Shown: positions 25,599 to 34,766 of the stretch, piece after piece
Numbering within the stretch: position 1 is the stretch's first letter
Layout: the number at the start of each line of letters is the position of its first letter
Source of the DNA: Chryseobacterium sp. JUb7
Lineage (GTDB): Bacteria; Bacteroidota; Bacteroidia; Flavobacteriales; Weeksellaceae
Direction: 5' to 3'
Assembly: GCF_024806495.1 (NCBI RefSeq)
Contig: NZ_JANUFF010000015.1
Coordinates: 1 to 64,000, forward strand
DNA length: 64,000 nt
Notes under the pieces: generated by a model
The model's input: only the letters and a program-made list of their open reading frames with translations
What the model was told of the DNA's origin: nothing
The model's database searches: none
Position numbers and translations under genes: made by a program

Positions 25599-27440
25599 CT
25601 ATTGATTCTCAGCTTGATTATTTTCCTGTTCCTTGCGGATCTGATCGCTCATTTCCTCTAATACAGGCTTAATCGTGCTTTCAGGAAGATCACTAATTCG
25701 GATATACATCAATCCATCGATCGCATCATTGAAGTTTGGATCGACATTAAAGGCAATAACTTTTGCGTTTTGTTTGATATATTTTTTAATTAAAACAGGT
25801 AATCTCAACTCCGGTTCCAGGTCATCGATGATCTTATCCAATTTATTTAAATCAGATTCCATTTCTTCAAAAAACAGATGTTTATCTCTGTCACGAAGCT
25901 TAACTTTATATTCGTTTCTTGGAGTAATATATTGTGCTACCGCAGAGTCGTAGTAATTTGAACGCATAAATTCGATCATCAGAGATTTTGAAAACTCTGA
26001 GAATTTATTGGAGATACTTACTCCTCCCATCAGAAATTTGTGATCGGGATTTCTCAGGCAGACGTGTACAATTCCTCTCCATAAAAGGAAAAGCGGGAGA
26101 GGCTTTTGCTGATATTCCTGACAAATATATGCTCTGCCCATCTCAATCACCTTTTTAAAGAAAGGGTGGATGTCCTGTTCAAATTCAAATAAAGAACTCG
26201 TGTAAAAGCCTTTAATACCTGATTTTTTCATGACTTCTTTACCCAAAGCCATTCTGTATGCTCCTACCAGTTTTTCTTCGGCATTATCCCAAAGGAAAAG
26301 GTGATGGTAATGTTTATCATACTCGTCAAGGTCAAAAGGAAGATTGCTTCCTTCACCCACGGCACGGAATGTAAGCTCTCTCTGACGCCCGATTTCCCTC
26401 ATAATAGAAGGGATTTCTTCATATGCGGTAAAGTATACTTCATAGTTTCCGTTGCTGAAAAACATTTTATCAGTGCCTTTCAGCTTATTGATATCCTTAA
26501 GAATATCTTCTTTCGGAGTTTCATCAATGATATTCTGAACAATATTTTCTTCTTTAAGCAAAGGAAATTTTACAGATAAATTCTGAAGATTAATCGCCTG
26601 AGCAAGAGATTTTCTCTTCTCATAGTAAGATTTCATCATGTAAACCTTACGTTTAAGAAATTCACCCAGTTCTTCAATATTTTCCATTTCATCCATCGCT
26701 TTTACAGCAATAGGTTTTCCGATTCTTATACGGATCGGTTTTTCCCTGTCGTTCATCATTTCTGCAGGAAGCATCAATGTCTGTAAATTCGGATGTATTT
26801 TGGAAACCTGATAAAATAAGCGGCTGTTTTTGGCATGGAAATACATAGGAACTACCGGCACTTTTGCCATTTTTATAAGCTTAAGAGCCGGTTTTTCCCA
26901 TTCTTTATCTAAAATTTCTCCATAAGGATTGTTTTTATTCGAAACTTCTCCTGCCGGAAAAATACCTACGCAACCTCCATCTTGTAAATGCTTCAGTGTT
27001 TCACGCATTCCTGAAGAGCTGCTGTAAGCACCTTTTCTGTTTTCAAAAGGGTTTACAGAAATTACGAACGGCTCCATAGGTTTTATTTTTTCCAAAAGAA
27101 AATTACCCATAACTTTGAAATCCGGACGTACTTCTGATAAAACTTTGCACATTAAAATCCCGTCAATCGCTCCCAGTGGATGATTCGAAACCAGAATAAA
27201 CGGTCCCGTTTTCGGAATTTTTGCCAAGTCTTCTTCAAAAGCGATATAGCTTAAGTTTCTCTCTCTCACAAATGAGTCGAAAAAGTCTTTACCTTCCTTG
27301 TCTTTTAGTTTATCGTATAGCTTGTTAACTTCATTAATTTTAGCAATGCTCATAACAGCGGATGCTACAGGATTTTTAAGAAATCCTATTTTACTTAAGC
27401 CGGAAGCTTGAATTAAATCGTTTTTCGAAATTAAACTCAT
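25599..27440 (-). CDS. Two-domain acyltransferase, OlsF-like aminolipid synthase
   Basis: A 613-residue protein with two acyltransferase domains. The N-terminal part (~60-290) is a PlsC-type O-acyltransferase with NHPLGAIDG (His87, Asp93) and the acceptor motif GIFPAGEVS. The C-terminal part (~310-560) resembles OlsB/hemolysin-type N-acyltransferases of the GNAT fold (REIGRQRELTFRAVGEG, HLFLWDNAEEKLVGAYRMALG, EMGRAYICQEYQQKPLPLFLLWRG). This fusion is the architecture of OlsF, which makes ornithine or related amino-acid lipids in flavobacteria. The amino acid used cannot be read from sequence. It lies 22 nt after the aspartate kinase gene, probably in one transcript. Confidence 0.8.
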   Translation of the reverse strand: MSLISKNDLIQASGLSKIGFLKNPVASAVMSIAKINEVNKLYDKLKDKEGKDFFDSFVRERNLSYIAFEEDLAKIPKTGPFILVSNHPLGAIDGILMCKVLSEVRPDFKVMGNFLLEKIKPMEPFVISVNPFENRKGAYSSSSGMRETLKHLQDGGCVGIFPAGEVSNKNNPYGEILDKEWEKPALKLIKMAKVPVVPMYFHAKNSRLFYQVSKIHPNLQTLMLPAEMMNDREKPIRIRIGKPIAVKAMDEMENIEELGEFLKRKVYMMKSYYEKRKSLAQAINLQNLSVKFPLLKEENIVQNIIDETPKEDILKDINKLKGTDKMFFSNGNYEVYFTAYEEIPSIMREIGRQRELTFRAVGEGSNLPFDLDEYDKHYHHLFLWDNAEEKLVGAYRMALGKEVMKKSGIKGFYTSSLFEFEQDIHPFFKKVIEMGRAYICQEYQQKPLPLFLLWRGIVHVCLRNPDHKFLMGGVSISNKFSEFSKSLMIEFMRSNYYDSAVAQYITPRNEYKVKLRDRDKHLFFEEMESDLNKLDKIIDDLEPELRLPVLIKKYIKQNAKVIAFNVDPNFNDAIDGLMYIRISDLPESTIKPVLEEMSDQIRKEQENNQAENQ

Positions 27441-27462
27441 ATGTGTTTAGTCGCAATTTGTT

Positions 27463-28701
27463 TTAGTGTGTTACCATTTGAAGTGTATTCTTCGCAATCT
27501 GCTCCAATAATACACTTTTTTCCTGGTAAAATTGATCAATGTTCTCCATCTTCGCATTTCTCACGGTAAATAAAGATACATTTTTAACTACTTCAGTTGA
27601 AAATACTTTCTGTAGTTCTTCATTAAGTTCATCTACATGGTTGAATTTATCTTCCAGACATAAAGCTAATGAAATTGCAGAATTCTGCATCAAAGAAACT
27701 TTAATTTTGTACTTGGATAAATATCCGAATATCAAACTCATATGGTCTTCTGCAATGAAGGAGAAATCTCTCGTTGAGATTTTTAATAGTGTTTGATTTT
27801 CTTTTAAAATATAAGATTCTTCGCTTTGGTTTTTTTCTGAAGCACCTACTTTTGTCCCTTCTTTGGTAGGATCTACGAAAGATTTTACATAAAAAGGAAT
27901 ATTTTTTTGCTGAAGAGGCTGTAATGTTTTCGGATGGATAACACTTGCTCCGTAATAAGCCATCTCAATAGCTTCTTCGTAAGAAATATTCGAAAGAAGG
28001 CTTACATCTTTGAATTTTCTTGGATCTCCTGTCATCACTCCCGGAACATCTTTCCAGATTGTCATGGCATCTGCATTCAGACAATAAGCAAAAATAGCTG
28101 CAGAATAATCCGAACCTTCTCTTCCCAAAGTCACCGTAAAATTGTTATCATCTGATCCGATGAAACCCTGCGTAACATAGCAGATTTCTTTGTTTAAGTT
28201 GGAAATAAATTCTTCAGTTCTTGTCCAGTCTACTGTTCCTTCTCTGTATGAGTTATCTGTTTTTACATAATCCCTTGCATCCAGCCATTGGTTGGTAAAT
28301 TGAATTTCGTTCAAATACTCACTTACAATTTTAGTAGAAATCATCTCTCCGCAGCTTACCACCTGATCGTAAACGAAATTGTAATTCGGAGATTTGTTTC
28401 TTCTTAAAAAAGAATCAATATCATCAAAAAATAAATTGATTTCTGCGAAAACTGCATGATTTTCAGGGAATAGACCCTCCGCGATTTCAATGTGTTTTCG
28501 TTTTATCTTTTCAATCTCAGTTTGATAGTTATCCTTCTTGAAATAAAGTTCTACAACTTTTTCCAACTCATTAGTCGTCTTGCCCATTGCTGAAATTACC
28601 AGCAAACATTTGGCAAATCCCTGGCTTTTTAATACCATAGACACATTCTTTACACTTTCAGCATCCTTTACTGATGCTCCACCAAACTTGAAAATTTTCA
28701 T
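27463..28701 (-). CDS. lysC: Aspartate kinase (monofunctional)
   Basis: A 412-residue enzyme that phosphorylates aspartate, the first step toward lysine, threonine and methionine. The N-terminal KFGGASVKDAESVKNV is the kinase signature, and VTLGREGSDYSAAIFA and WKDVPGVMTGDPRK form the nucleotide and aspartate site. The C-terminal ~110 residues form ACT-like regulatory sequence (LLKISTRDFSFIAEDHMSLIF). No homoserine dehydrogenase domain is fused. A -7 box is visible upstream and the OlsF-like gene follows closely. Confidence 0.92.
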   Translation of the reverse strand: MKIFKFGGASVKDAESVKNVSMVLKSQGFAKCLLVISAMGKTTNELEKVVELYFKKDNYQTEIEKIKRKHIEIAEGLFPENHAVFAEINLFFDDIDSFLRRNKSPNYNFVYDQVVSCGEMISTKIVSEYLNEIQFTNQWLDARDYVKTDNSYREGTVDWTRTEEFISNLNKEICYVTQGFIGSDDNNFTVTLGREGSDYSAAIFAYCLNADAMTIWKDVPGVMTGDPRKFKDVSLLSNISYEEAIEMAYYGASVIHPKTLQPLQQKNIPFYVKSFVDPTKEGTKVGASEKNQSEESYILKENQTLLKISTRDFSFIAEDHMSLIFGYLSKYKIKVSLMQNSAISLALCLEDKFNHVDELNEELQKVFSTEVVKNVSLFTVRNAKMENIDQFYQEKSVLLEQIAKNTLQMVTH

Positions 28702-29015
28702 TAAATTGTTAATAATAAAATTGTTAGATAAAAATTAGTTGAGTTTTTTACGGGTGTCAAAATTATAAATTTACAACGAGATATGAAATAGTCCGGCGAA
28801 AGGATAGGCTTAAGATTTTATTAAAATCAGTAATTAGTTTAAATTTTTCAGATTGCTTCAACAGATTGGGGATAGATTTTTCGGATAAATTCTATCTATA
28901 ATGAATAAATGATGCTGTATCTTGCTGTAATACAAGTATTAAAGTCTTTTGTGCGAAAATTCTTTCAAATGTAATAAATTTTACGAAATTTGGTGAAAAC
29001 GTAAAAAGAAAAAAT
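28702..29015. promoter_or_regulatory. Divergent promoter region lysC / fbp
   Basis: No gene is seen in these 314 AT-rich bases between divergent start codons. On the minus strand TAATTTTG at 28758-28765 is a candidate -7 box for lysC. For fbp no exact -7 match was found; TTTTG near 28950 with TAATAAAT 20 nt later is a poor candidate. Confidence 0.4.
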
Positions 29016-30032
29016 ATGTCAGATCAGCCATTACAGACTTTAGGGGAATTTCTTATTGATAAACAGGACGATTTTCAGTACTCTACAGGGGAATTTTCTC
29101 GTCTTTTAAGTGCAATAAGATTGGCTTCAAAAGTCGTAAACAGGGAGGTGAATAAGGCCGGAATTGCGGATATTATCGGGAAAGCCGGAAACGAAAACGT
29201 TCAGGGCGAAGAGCAGCAGAAACTGGATGTTATTGCCAACGATATCTTCATTACAGCATTGTCTCAGAGAGAAGTGGTTTGCGGTATTGCTTCCGAGGAA
29301 AATGATGATTTTATTGACATTAAATGTGGTGAAAACGGTCACTTAAGCAAGTATGTTGTGCTAATCGATCCGCTTGACGGATCTTCAAATATTGATGTAA
29401 ACGTTTCTGTAGGAACTATTTTTTCAATTTACAGAAGGGTTACAGAGCCCGGAACCCCGGTTCAGCTGGAAGATTTTTTACAAAAAGGGATCAACCAGAT
29501 TGCGGCGGGTTACGTAATCTATGGTTCTTCAACGATGATCGTTTATACGACAGGAAACGGTGTAAACGGATTTACACTGGATCCATCTTTAGGAACTTAT
29601 TATCTTTCTCATCCTAATATGCAGTTTCCGAAAACAGGTAAAATTTATTCGATTAATGAAGGAAATTATATTAAATTCCCTCAGGGCGTTAAAAATTATC
29701 TTAAATATTGTCAGATGGAAGAAGGAGACAGACCTTATACCTCAAGATATATTGGTTCATTGGTTGCCGATTTCCACAGAAATATGCTGAAGGGCGGAAT
29801 TTACATTTATCCGTCTTATTCACAGGCTCCAAACGGAAAACTGAGATTATTGTACGAATGTAATCCGATGGCTTTCCTAGCAGAACAGGCTGGTGGAAAA
29901 GCAACAGACGGTTTCAGAAGGATTCTGGAAATTGAACCGACGGAACTGCATCAAAGAATTCCGTTTTTCTGCGGAAGTATCAATATGGTTGAAAAAGCTG
30001 AGGAATTTATGCGAATTGATAGTGTGAAATAA
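29016..30032 (+). CDS. fbp: Class I fructose-1,6-bisphosphatase
   Basis: A 338-residue cytoplasmic enzyme of gluconeogenesis that hydrolyses fructose 1,6-bisphosphate to fructose 6-phosphate. The metal/substrate motif VLIDPLDGSSNIDVN is intact, preceded by the metal-binding acidic residues in GIASEENDD. The C-terminal part has KLRLLYECNPMAFLAEQAGGKATDG. Length is typical. The stop codon is directly followed by the menC start with no spacer, so the two are co-translated. Confidence 0.95.
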   Translation: MSDQPLQTLGEFLIDKQDDFQYSTGEFSRLLSAIRLASKVVNREVNKAGIADIIGKAGNENVQGEEQQKLDVIANDIFITALSQREVVCGIASEENDDFIDIKCGENGHLSKYVVLIDPLDGSSNIDVNVSVGTIFSIYRRVTEPGTPVQLEDFLQKGINQIAAGYVIYGSSTMIVYTTGNGVNGFTLDPSLGTYYLSHPNMQFPKTGKIYSINEGNYIKFPQGVKNYLKYCQMEEGDRPYTSRYIGSLVADFHRNMLKGGIYIYPSYSQAPNGKLRLLYECNPMAFLAEQAGGKATDGFRRILEIEPTELHQRIPFFCGSINMVEKAEEFMRIDSVK

Positions 30033-31037
30033 ATGACAGCAAAATATTTTAAATATTTATTAGAATTCAAACGCCCGAGTGGAACATCTCGCGGCGTTTT
30101 GCATGAAAAGGAAACTTTTATTCTTGAGATTTCAAAAGACGGAAAAAAAGGAACAGGAGAGTGTGCTATTTTCAGAGGATTAAGCTTTGATGACCGCCCG
30201 GATTATGAAGAGAAATTACAATGGTTATGTGAAAATATCAATCAGGATTCTGAACTTTTAAAAGAGGAATTAAAAGAATTTCCATCACTTTGGTTTGGAT
30301 ATGAACAGGCTATTTTAAATTTAAAACACGGTGAAAATCTTTATTTTCCAAGTGAATTTACAGAAGGAAAAAACTCAATTGTTATCAATGGCCTGATCTG
30401 GATGGGCGATATCAATTATATGGAAGAACAGATCCAGGATAAACTAGAGCAGGGATTTCACTGTATTAAATTAAAAATAGGTGTAGACTGGGAATCTGAG
30501 CACGAAGTTCTTCAAAAATTAAGAAAAAAATTCTCAAAAGATACTCTGGAACTCCGTGTTGATGCCAATGGAGGTTTTAATAAGGAAAAAGCGAAACTTG
30601 TTTTACAGCAGTTAGCAGATTTAAATATTCATTCAATCGAACAGCCGATTAAAGCAGGAAACTGGAATCATATGGCTGAATTGTGCGCCGAAACGCCAAC
30701 TCCGATTGCATTAGATGAAGAATTAATAGGAATTATTGATTTTAATGAAAAGAAAAAATTATTAGAAACCATAAAGCCACAATACATCATCTTAAAACCA
30801 GCTTTAGTAGGTGGTTTTTCAGGTTCTGATGAGTGGATTGCCCTTGCCGAAGAACAAAATATAGGCTGGTGGATTACTTCTGCTTTAGAAAGCAATATCG
30901 GGCTCAATGCCATCGCACAGTACACTTTTACAAAAGAAAATCCGATGCCACAGGGTTTGGGCACCGGATCTTTATTTGTCAATAATTTTGAATCCGTATT
31001 GGAACTCCGAAATGAGTTGTTATGGTTCAAAATATAA
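30033..31037 (+). CDS. menC: o-Succinylbenzoate synthase
   Basis: A 334-residue enolase-superfamily enzyme that dehydrates SHCHC to o-succinylbenzoate in menaquinone synthesis. The catalytic set is complete: Lys146 and Lys148 (KLKIG), metal ligands Asp177 (VDANG), Glu203 (IEQP) and Asp228 (ALDEE), and Lys255 (ILKPA). Other enolase-superfamily activities such as dipeptide epimerase are less likely given the short MenC-type C-terminus. A menF-type gene lies elsewhere in this window (57.5 kb). Its start abuts the fbp stop codon. Confidence 0.88.
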   Translation: MTAKYFKYLLEFKRPSGTSRGVLHEKETFILEISKDGKKGTGECAIFRGLSFDDRPDYEEKLQWLCENINQDSELLKEELKEFPSLWFGYEQAILNLKHGENLYFPSEFTEGKNSIVINGLIWMGDINYMEEQIQDKLEQGFHCIKLKIGVDWESEHEVLQKLRKKFSKDTLELRVDANGGFNKEKAKLVLQQLADLNIHSIEQPIKAGNWNHMAELCAETPTPIALDEELIGIIDFNEKKKLLETIKPQYIILKPALVGGFSGSDEWIALAEEQNIGWWITSALESNIGLNAIAQYTFTKENPMPQGLGTGSLFVNNFESVLELRNELLWFKI

Positions 31038-31051
31038 CTGAGAAACATTAA

Positions 31052-31219
31052 CTAGCAGAATGGTGGAGGTGAATCTGGGCAGGTAGTATTGCCGCAATAG
31101 CCTTCACCCCATGATCTGCAGCACATAGCAGATGGATTCCAGTTGTTACATCCAAGAGGTGGTCTTCCTCCGTTGATTGTTTTTAATTGTTCTCTGTTGA
31201 TTTTTTGTAGATTTTTCAT
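31052..31219 (-). CDS. Small cysteine-rich peptide with double-glycine leader (bacteriocin-like)
   Basis: A 55-residue peptide. Residues 1-18 (MKNLQKINREQLKTINGG) form a classical leader ending in Gly-Gly, the cleavage site of C39-peptidase ABC exporters. The predicted mature part of 37 residues starts RPPLGCNNW and contains six cysteines (positions 24, 33, 34, 42, 47 and 55), three prolines near the end, and a C-terminal Cys. Chryseobacterium genomes contain many such short leader peptides annotated as bacteriocin-like. No modification enzyme or exporter is nearby. It is convergent with menC, whose stop is 14 nt away. Function (antimicrobial, signal or other) is unknown. Confidence 0.8.
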   Translation of the reverse strand: MKNLQKINREQLKTINGGRPPLGCNNWNPSAMCCRSWGEGYCGNTTCPDSPPPFC

Positions 31220-31607
31220 AATAATAGTATTAAATTGATTTGTAAAGTAAATATCAATTTAATTTTTCGTTCGTGCAATGTTTTTAACTAAGATTAACGC
31301 ACATTGAAGTGAAATAATTGGATGAGTTATCTTAAAAACCAGATAATAACTTGTCTATGATGTAGTAATTTTAGGCTCGAATACTGTTCGTTTATTTGGA
31401 GTTGATATTGATGTAACTAAATTACGTCTTTTACAAAAATTGCTTTCTTAATATACTCAAGTATAGAAGAAAACTTTCTTTTAACCTTTTTCATTATATT
31501 AAATTTAGTATTTCTCTGGTTGATGAATTTGCAAGCGCTGTGCCATAGTGGAGGATTTTTTTGAGTTTAACATATGACTTATTTCATGGGAGTATTTTAT
31601 TATATTA
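31220..31607. other. AT-rich intergenic region
   Basis: These 388 bases contain no confident gene. They include the promoter region of the GG-leader peptide and the 3' flank of the alpha/beta hydrolase. A 25-codon frame on the minus strand (31417-31494, start MKKVKRKFSSILEYIKK) is visible but has no support. Confidence 0.5.
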
Positions 31608-32738
31608 TTAAGAAATAATTGTGAAAATGTTTTCGTTATTCTTTGATCTGTTGGTGATAAGATTCCTGTCCACACCATATAAGTTTTGGAAAATATCATT
31701 CTGTACCTGGGAACTCGAAAGATATCCCCAATGATTTCCGATATCATATTTTAGTCCGGTAAGCACATCGTCTTTCACAAAAGTACAGTCGATGATAGAT
31801 ACGATATCTTTGAACTTTTCAATATCACTCGGACCGTTTTTGCCCAGCCTTGGAGTTAGAATGTTTTTGGTGAATTGCGAAATTCCCAAGACCGTATCTT
31901 TTCTGTTTAAATAAATGGAAATTCTGTTGGCAAGCAACGGTAGCTTGTTGAATGAATCTTCAGACTCTTCAAAAACCTTGTATGTGACATCTGAATTTAA
32001 TAATAAAACCTGATCAATGACTCTCAGAATATTTTCCTTTTTCAGACTGTAAAGCATGCTTTGAAGAACCCGATTGCCCATAGAATGTGCCATTATATGA
32101 ATTCTTTGATTGCAGGGAATTAAATCTCTGTTCGAAAAAATATCTTTTAAAAACTGAGTATAAAAATAAAACAGTCTCATCAGCGAACTTCCGGAATTGA
32201 TGCTTGAAGCTTTATCATCAAAATAAGTCAGCGGAACAATACTGCTCGAAGCAGGCCAGCTTACGAATAGAATATGTTCAACAGGAGATGCCGGATTATC
32301 AATAAATAATTTTTTAAGATCTAGAATGGCTTTCAATTCATCGTCAAAATCGTAGGCATATCCGTGAATAAATATCAAAACGTCACTTCTGTCCTTTGTA
32401 GAAGACATATTTTTATACAATTCATAGAACATTCTCTGGGTACCACCAAGGTTATTGGCTGTTAAGGCTGAATTTTTAATGCCTTTTTCACTCAACAGAA
32501 CATCTAAAACATCCTGATATCCTTGTTTTTCAGGTTCCGAGAAGAGCTGATAATTTACAATATTACGATTGGTATAATTTTTTTTCTTTTTTTCTGTAGC
32601 GGTGGGCTCTTTATAGTTTTTAAAATCACACTTTGCAATCCTGAAATTAGGAATGGAGTACTCATCATTGGAAAAAGAATCCTCTTTTTCGCCTTTATGA
32701 CGAACGATTTTTCGATTGCTTAGGATGTAAACAGCCAT
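31608..32738 (-). CDS. Alpha/beta hydrolase (DUF900-like)
   Basis: A 376-residue cytoplasmic protein. The central alpha/beta-hydrolase core has DVLIFIHGYAYDFDDEL (oxyanion region), VEHILFVSWPASSS and the nucleophile elbow IMAHSMGNRVLQ with the catalytic Ser in HSMGN. This GYxxDF ... WPS ... HSMGN order is typical of DUF900-type hydrolases. No signal peptide is seen. The N-terminal ~100 residues are family-specific and lysine-rich (EKKKKNYTNRN). Substrate unknown. It is monocistronic. Confidence 0.82.
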   Translation of the reverse strand: MAVYILSNRKIVRHKGEKEDSFSNDEYSIPNFRIAKCDFKNYKEPTATEKKKKNYTNRNIVNYQLFSEPEKQGYQDVLDVLLSEKGIKNSALTANNLGGTQRMFYELYKNMSSTKDRSDVLIFIHGYAYDFDDELKAILDLKKLFIDNPASPVEHILFVSWPASSSIVPLTYFDDKASSINSGSSLMRLFYFYTQFLKDIFSNRDLIPCNQRIHIMAHSMGNRVLQSMLYSLKKENILRVIDQVLLLNSDVTYKVFEESEDSFNKLPLLANRISIYLNRKDTVLGISQFTKNILTPRLGKNGPSDIEKFKDIVSIIDCTFVKDDVLTGLKYDIGNHWGYLSSSQVQNDIFQNLYGVDRNLITNRSKNNENIFTIIS

Positions 32739-32850
32739 GTTCGGGATTTTTGAGAAAACGGTTTTAGTTAATTTCTAAGTTAAATAAAAATATTGAATTA
32801 TTAATAATTATTGTTTTAAATTATAATTTCCATAAACCCTTAAAATTTCC

Positions 32851-32858
32851 TAAATTTG
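32851..32858 (+). promoter_or_regulatory. Candidate -7 box of glnS
   Basis: TAAATTTG is an exact fit to TAnnTTTG, 39 nt before the glnS ATG. The base triplet at the -33 position is TTC rather than TTG. Confidence 0.45.
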
Positions 32859-32897
32859 CAAATTGTTGTATAGTACGACATTTTAAAGCGAATTTTA

Positions 32898-34571
32898 ATG
32901 GAAGAAGAAAAAAAATCACTCAATTTTATTGAGCAAATTATCGAAGATGATTTGGCAAACGGTCTGAAAAATGATCAGATACGTTTCCGTTTTCCACCTG
33001 AACCAAACGGTTATCTGCATGTAGGTCATACAAAAGCGATCTGCATCAACTTCGGTTTGGGTGAAAAATACAATGCTCCCGTAAACCTTCGTTTCGACGA
33101 TACAAATCCTGAAAAAGAAGAACAGGAATTCGTAGATTCTATTATGAAAGACGTTGAATGGTTAGGTTTCAAATGGGATAAAGTTTTGTACGCATCCGAT
33201 TACTTCCAGCAGCTTTACGATTGGGCCGTTCAGTTAATTAAAGAAGGAAAAGCTTATGTAGATGAGCAGCCATCTGAAATTATTACCGAGCAAAGAAAAA
33301 ATCCTACAGAACCAGGTGTGGAATCTCCATACAGAAACCGTCCTGTTGAAGAGTCTTTGGACTTATTTGCAAGAATGAAAAACGGTGAATTTGAAGAAGG
33401 TTCAATGTCTCTTCGTGCAAAAATCGACATGGAGTCACCCAATATGAACATGCGTGACCCTGTTATGTACAGAATTTTGAAAAGACCTCACCACAGAACA
33501 GGTACTGACTGGAAAATTTATCCGATGTACGACTGGGCACACGGTGAATCTGATTATTTGGAGCAGGTTTCACATTCATTATGCTCATTAGAATTTGAAA
33601 ATCACAGACCGCTTTATAATTGGTATCTGGAGCAGGTTTATGATGAGTCAAAGGTAGCTCCTAAGCAAAGAGAATTTGCAAGGATGAATGTTTCTTATAT
33701 GATCACTTCCAAAAGAAAACTGCAAAGGCTTATTGCTGAAAAGGTAGTCAACGGATGGGATGATCCGAGGATGCCTACGATTTCCGGAATGAGGAGAAAA
33801 GGTTTCACGGCAAATGCAATCAGGAATTTTATTGATAAAGTAGGGGTTGCAAAAAGAGAGAATTTAATTGAAATCCAATTATTAGATTTCTGTGTTCGTG
33901 AAGATTTAAATAAAGTAGCTAAGCGTGTGATGGCGGTTGTAGACCCTGTCAGACTGGTCATTGAAAACTACCCTGAAGGACAGGAAGAGTGGCTGGATAC
34001 TGAAAATAATCCTGAGCAGGAAAATGCAGGGACAAGACAGGTACCATTCTCAAGAGAATTATATATTGAACGCGAAGATTTCAAGGAAGAAGCTGGTAAT
34101 AAGTTCTTCAGGCTGAAATTGGGTGGTGAGGTTCGTTTGAAATCTGCTTATATCATTAAAGGTGAAAGAGTAGAGAAGGATGAAAATGGTGAAATTACGA
34201 CGATTTATGCAACTTATGACGAAAAATCCAAGTCAGGAAGCGGAACCGAGGAAAGTTTAAGAAAAGTAAAAGGTACAATTCACTGGGTGTCTGCTAAGCA
34301 CGCAATTCCTGTGGAAGTAAGAAATTACGAGAAGTTATTCACTGTAGAACAGCCTGATGCTGAAAAAGATGTGGATTTCTTAAACTTTATTAATCCTGAA
34401 TCTGTCGCAACAATTCAGGGATTTGCTGAGCCTAGCTTAAAGGATGTGGCAGTGGGAGAACCTCTTCAATTCCAGAGAATTGGCTATTTTACAAAGGATC
34501 AGGATTCGACAGATACAAATTTTGTGTTCAATAGAACTGTGACATTGAAAGACTCTTATAAGCCGGAGTAG
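32898..34571 (+). CDS. glnS: Glutamine--tRNA ligase
   Basis: A 557-residue class I aminoacyl-tRNA synthetase that charges tRNA-Gln. The HIGH-type motif is PPEPNGYLHVGHTKA near residue 35 and the KMSKS-type loop is MITSKRKLQRL near 270. The C-terminal part is the beta-barrel anticodon-binding domain. Features such as DDTNPEKEEQEFVDSI and YDWAHGESDYLEQVSHSLC separate GlnRS from GluRS. Length is typical. A terminator follows. Confidence 0.96.
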   Translation: MEEEKKSLNFIEQIIEDDLANGLKNDQIRFRFPPEPNGYLHVGHTKAICINFGLGEKYNAPVNLRFDDTNPEKEEQEFVDSIMKDVEWLGFKWDKVLYASDYFQQLYDWAVQLIKEGKAYVDEQPSEIITEQRKNPTEPGVESPYRNRPVEESLDLFARMKNGEFEEGSMSLRAKIDMESPNMNMRDPVMYRILKRPHHRTGTDWKIYPMYDWAHGESDYLEQVSHSLCSLEFENHRPLYNWYLEQVYDESKVAPKQREFARMNVSYMITSKRKLQRLIAEKVVNGWDDPRMPTISGMRRKGFTANAIRNFIDKVGVAKRENLIEIQLLDFCVREDLNKVAKRVMAVVDPVRLVIENYPEGQEEWLDTENNPEQENAGTRQVPFSRELYIEREDFKEEAGNKFFRLKLGGEVRLKSAYIIKGERVEKDENGEITTIYATYDEKSKSGSGTEESLRKVKGTIHWVSAKHAIPVEVRNYEKLFTVEQPDAEKDVDFLNFINPESVATIQGFAEPSLKDVAVGEPLQFQRIGYFTKDQDSTDTNFVFNRTVTLKDSYKPE

Positions 34572-34596
34572 AAATTATTTATATCCATATAAATGA

Positions 34597-34630
34597 AACA
34601 GGGCTTAATTTTTTTAAGCCCTGTTTTTTT
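34597..34630 (+). terminator. Terminator after glnS
   Basis: 13-bp stem AACAGGGCTTAA / TTAAGCCCTGTT followed by seven T residues, 26 nt after the glnS stop. Confidence 0.85.
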
Positions 34631-34766
34631 GTTTAAAATCTTGTGTTGTTGTCTTCACTGGTGTATGGCGTATCCGGATGAAGTTAAAAAACATTTATTA
34701 CAGAAAAAAATTATTAAAAAACCCAAACAACAAATACAAATTATTAAAACTAAAACTTGAGAAATT

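Noticed and set aside
31417..31494. 25-codon frame starting MKKVKRKFSSILEYIKK
   Set aside because: No leader motif, no neighbour support and very short; compatible with chance in AT-rich DNA.
31505..31747. 80-codon minus-strand frame at the end of the alpha/beta hydrolase
   Set aside because: It overlaps the 3' end of the hydrolase on the same strand in a different frame and resembles no family.
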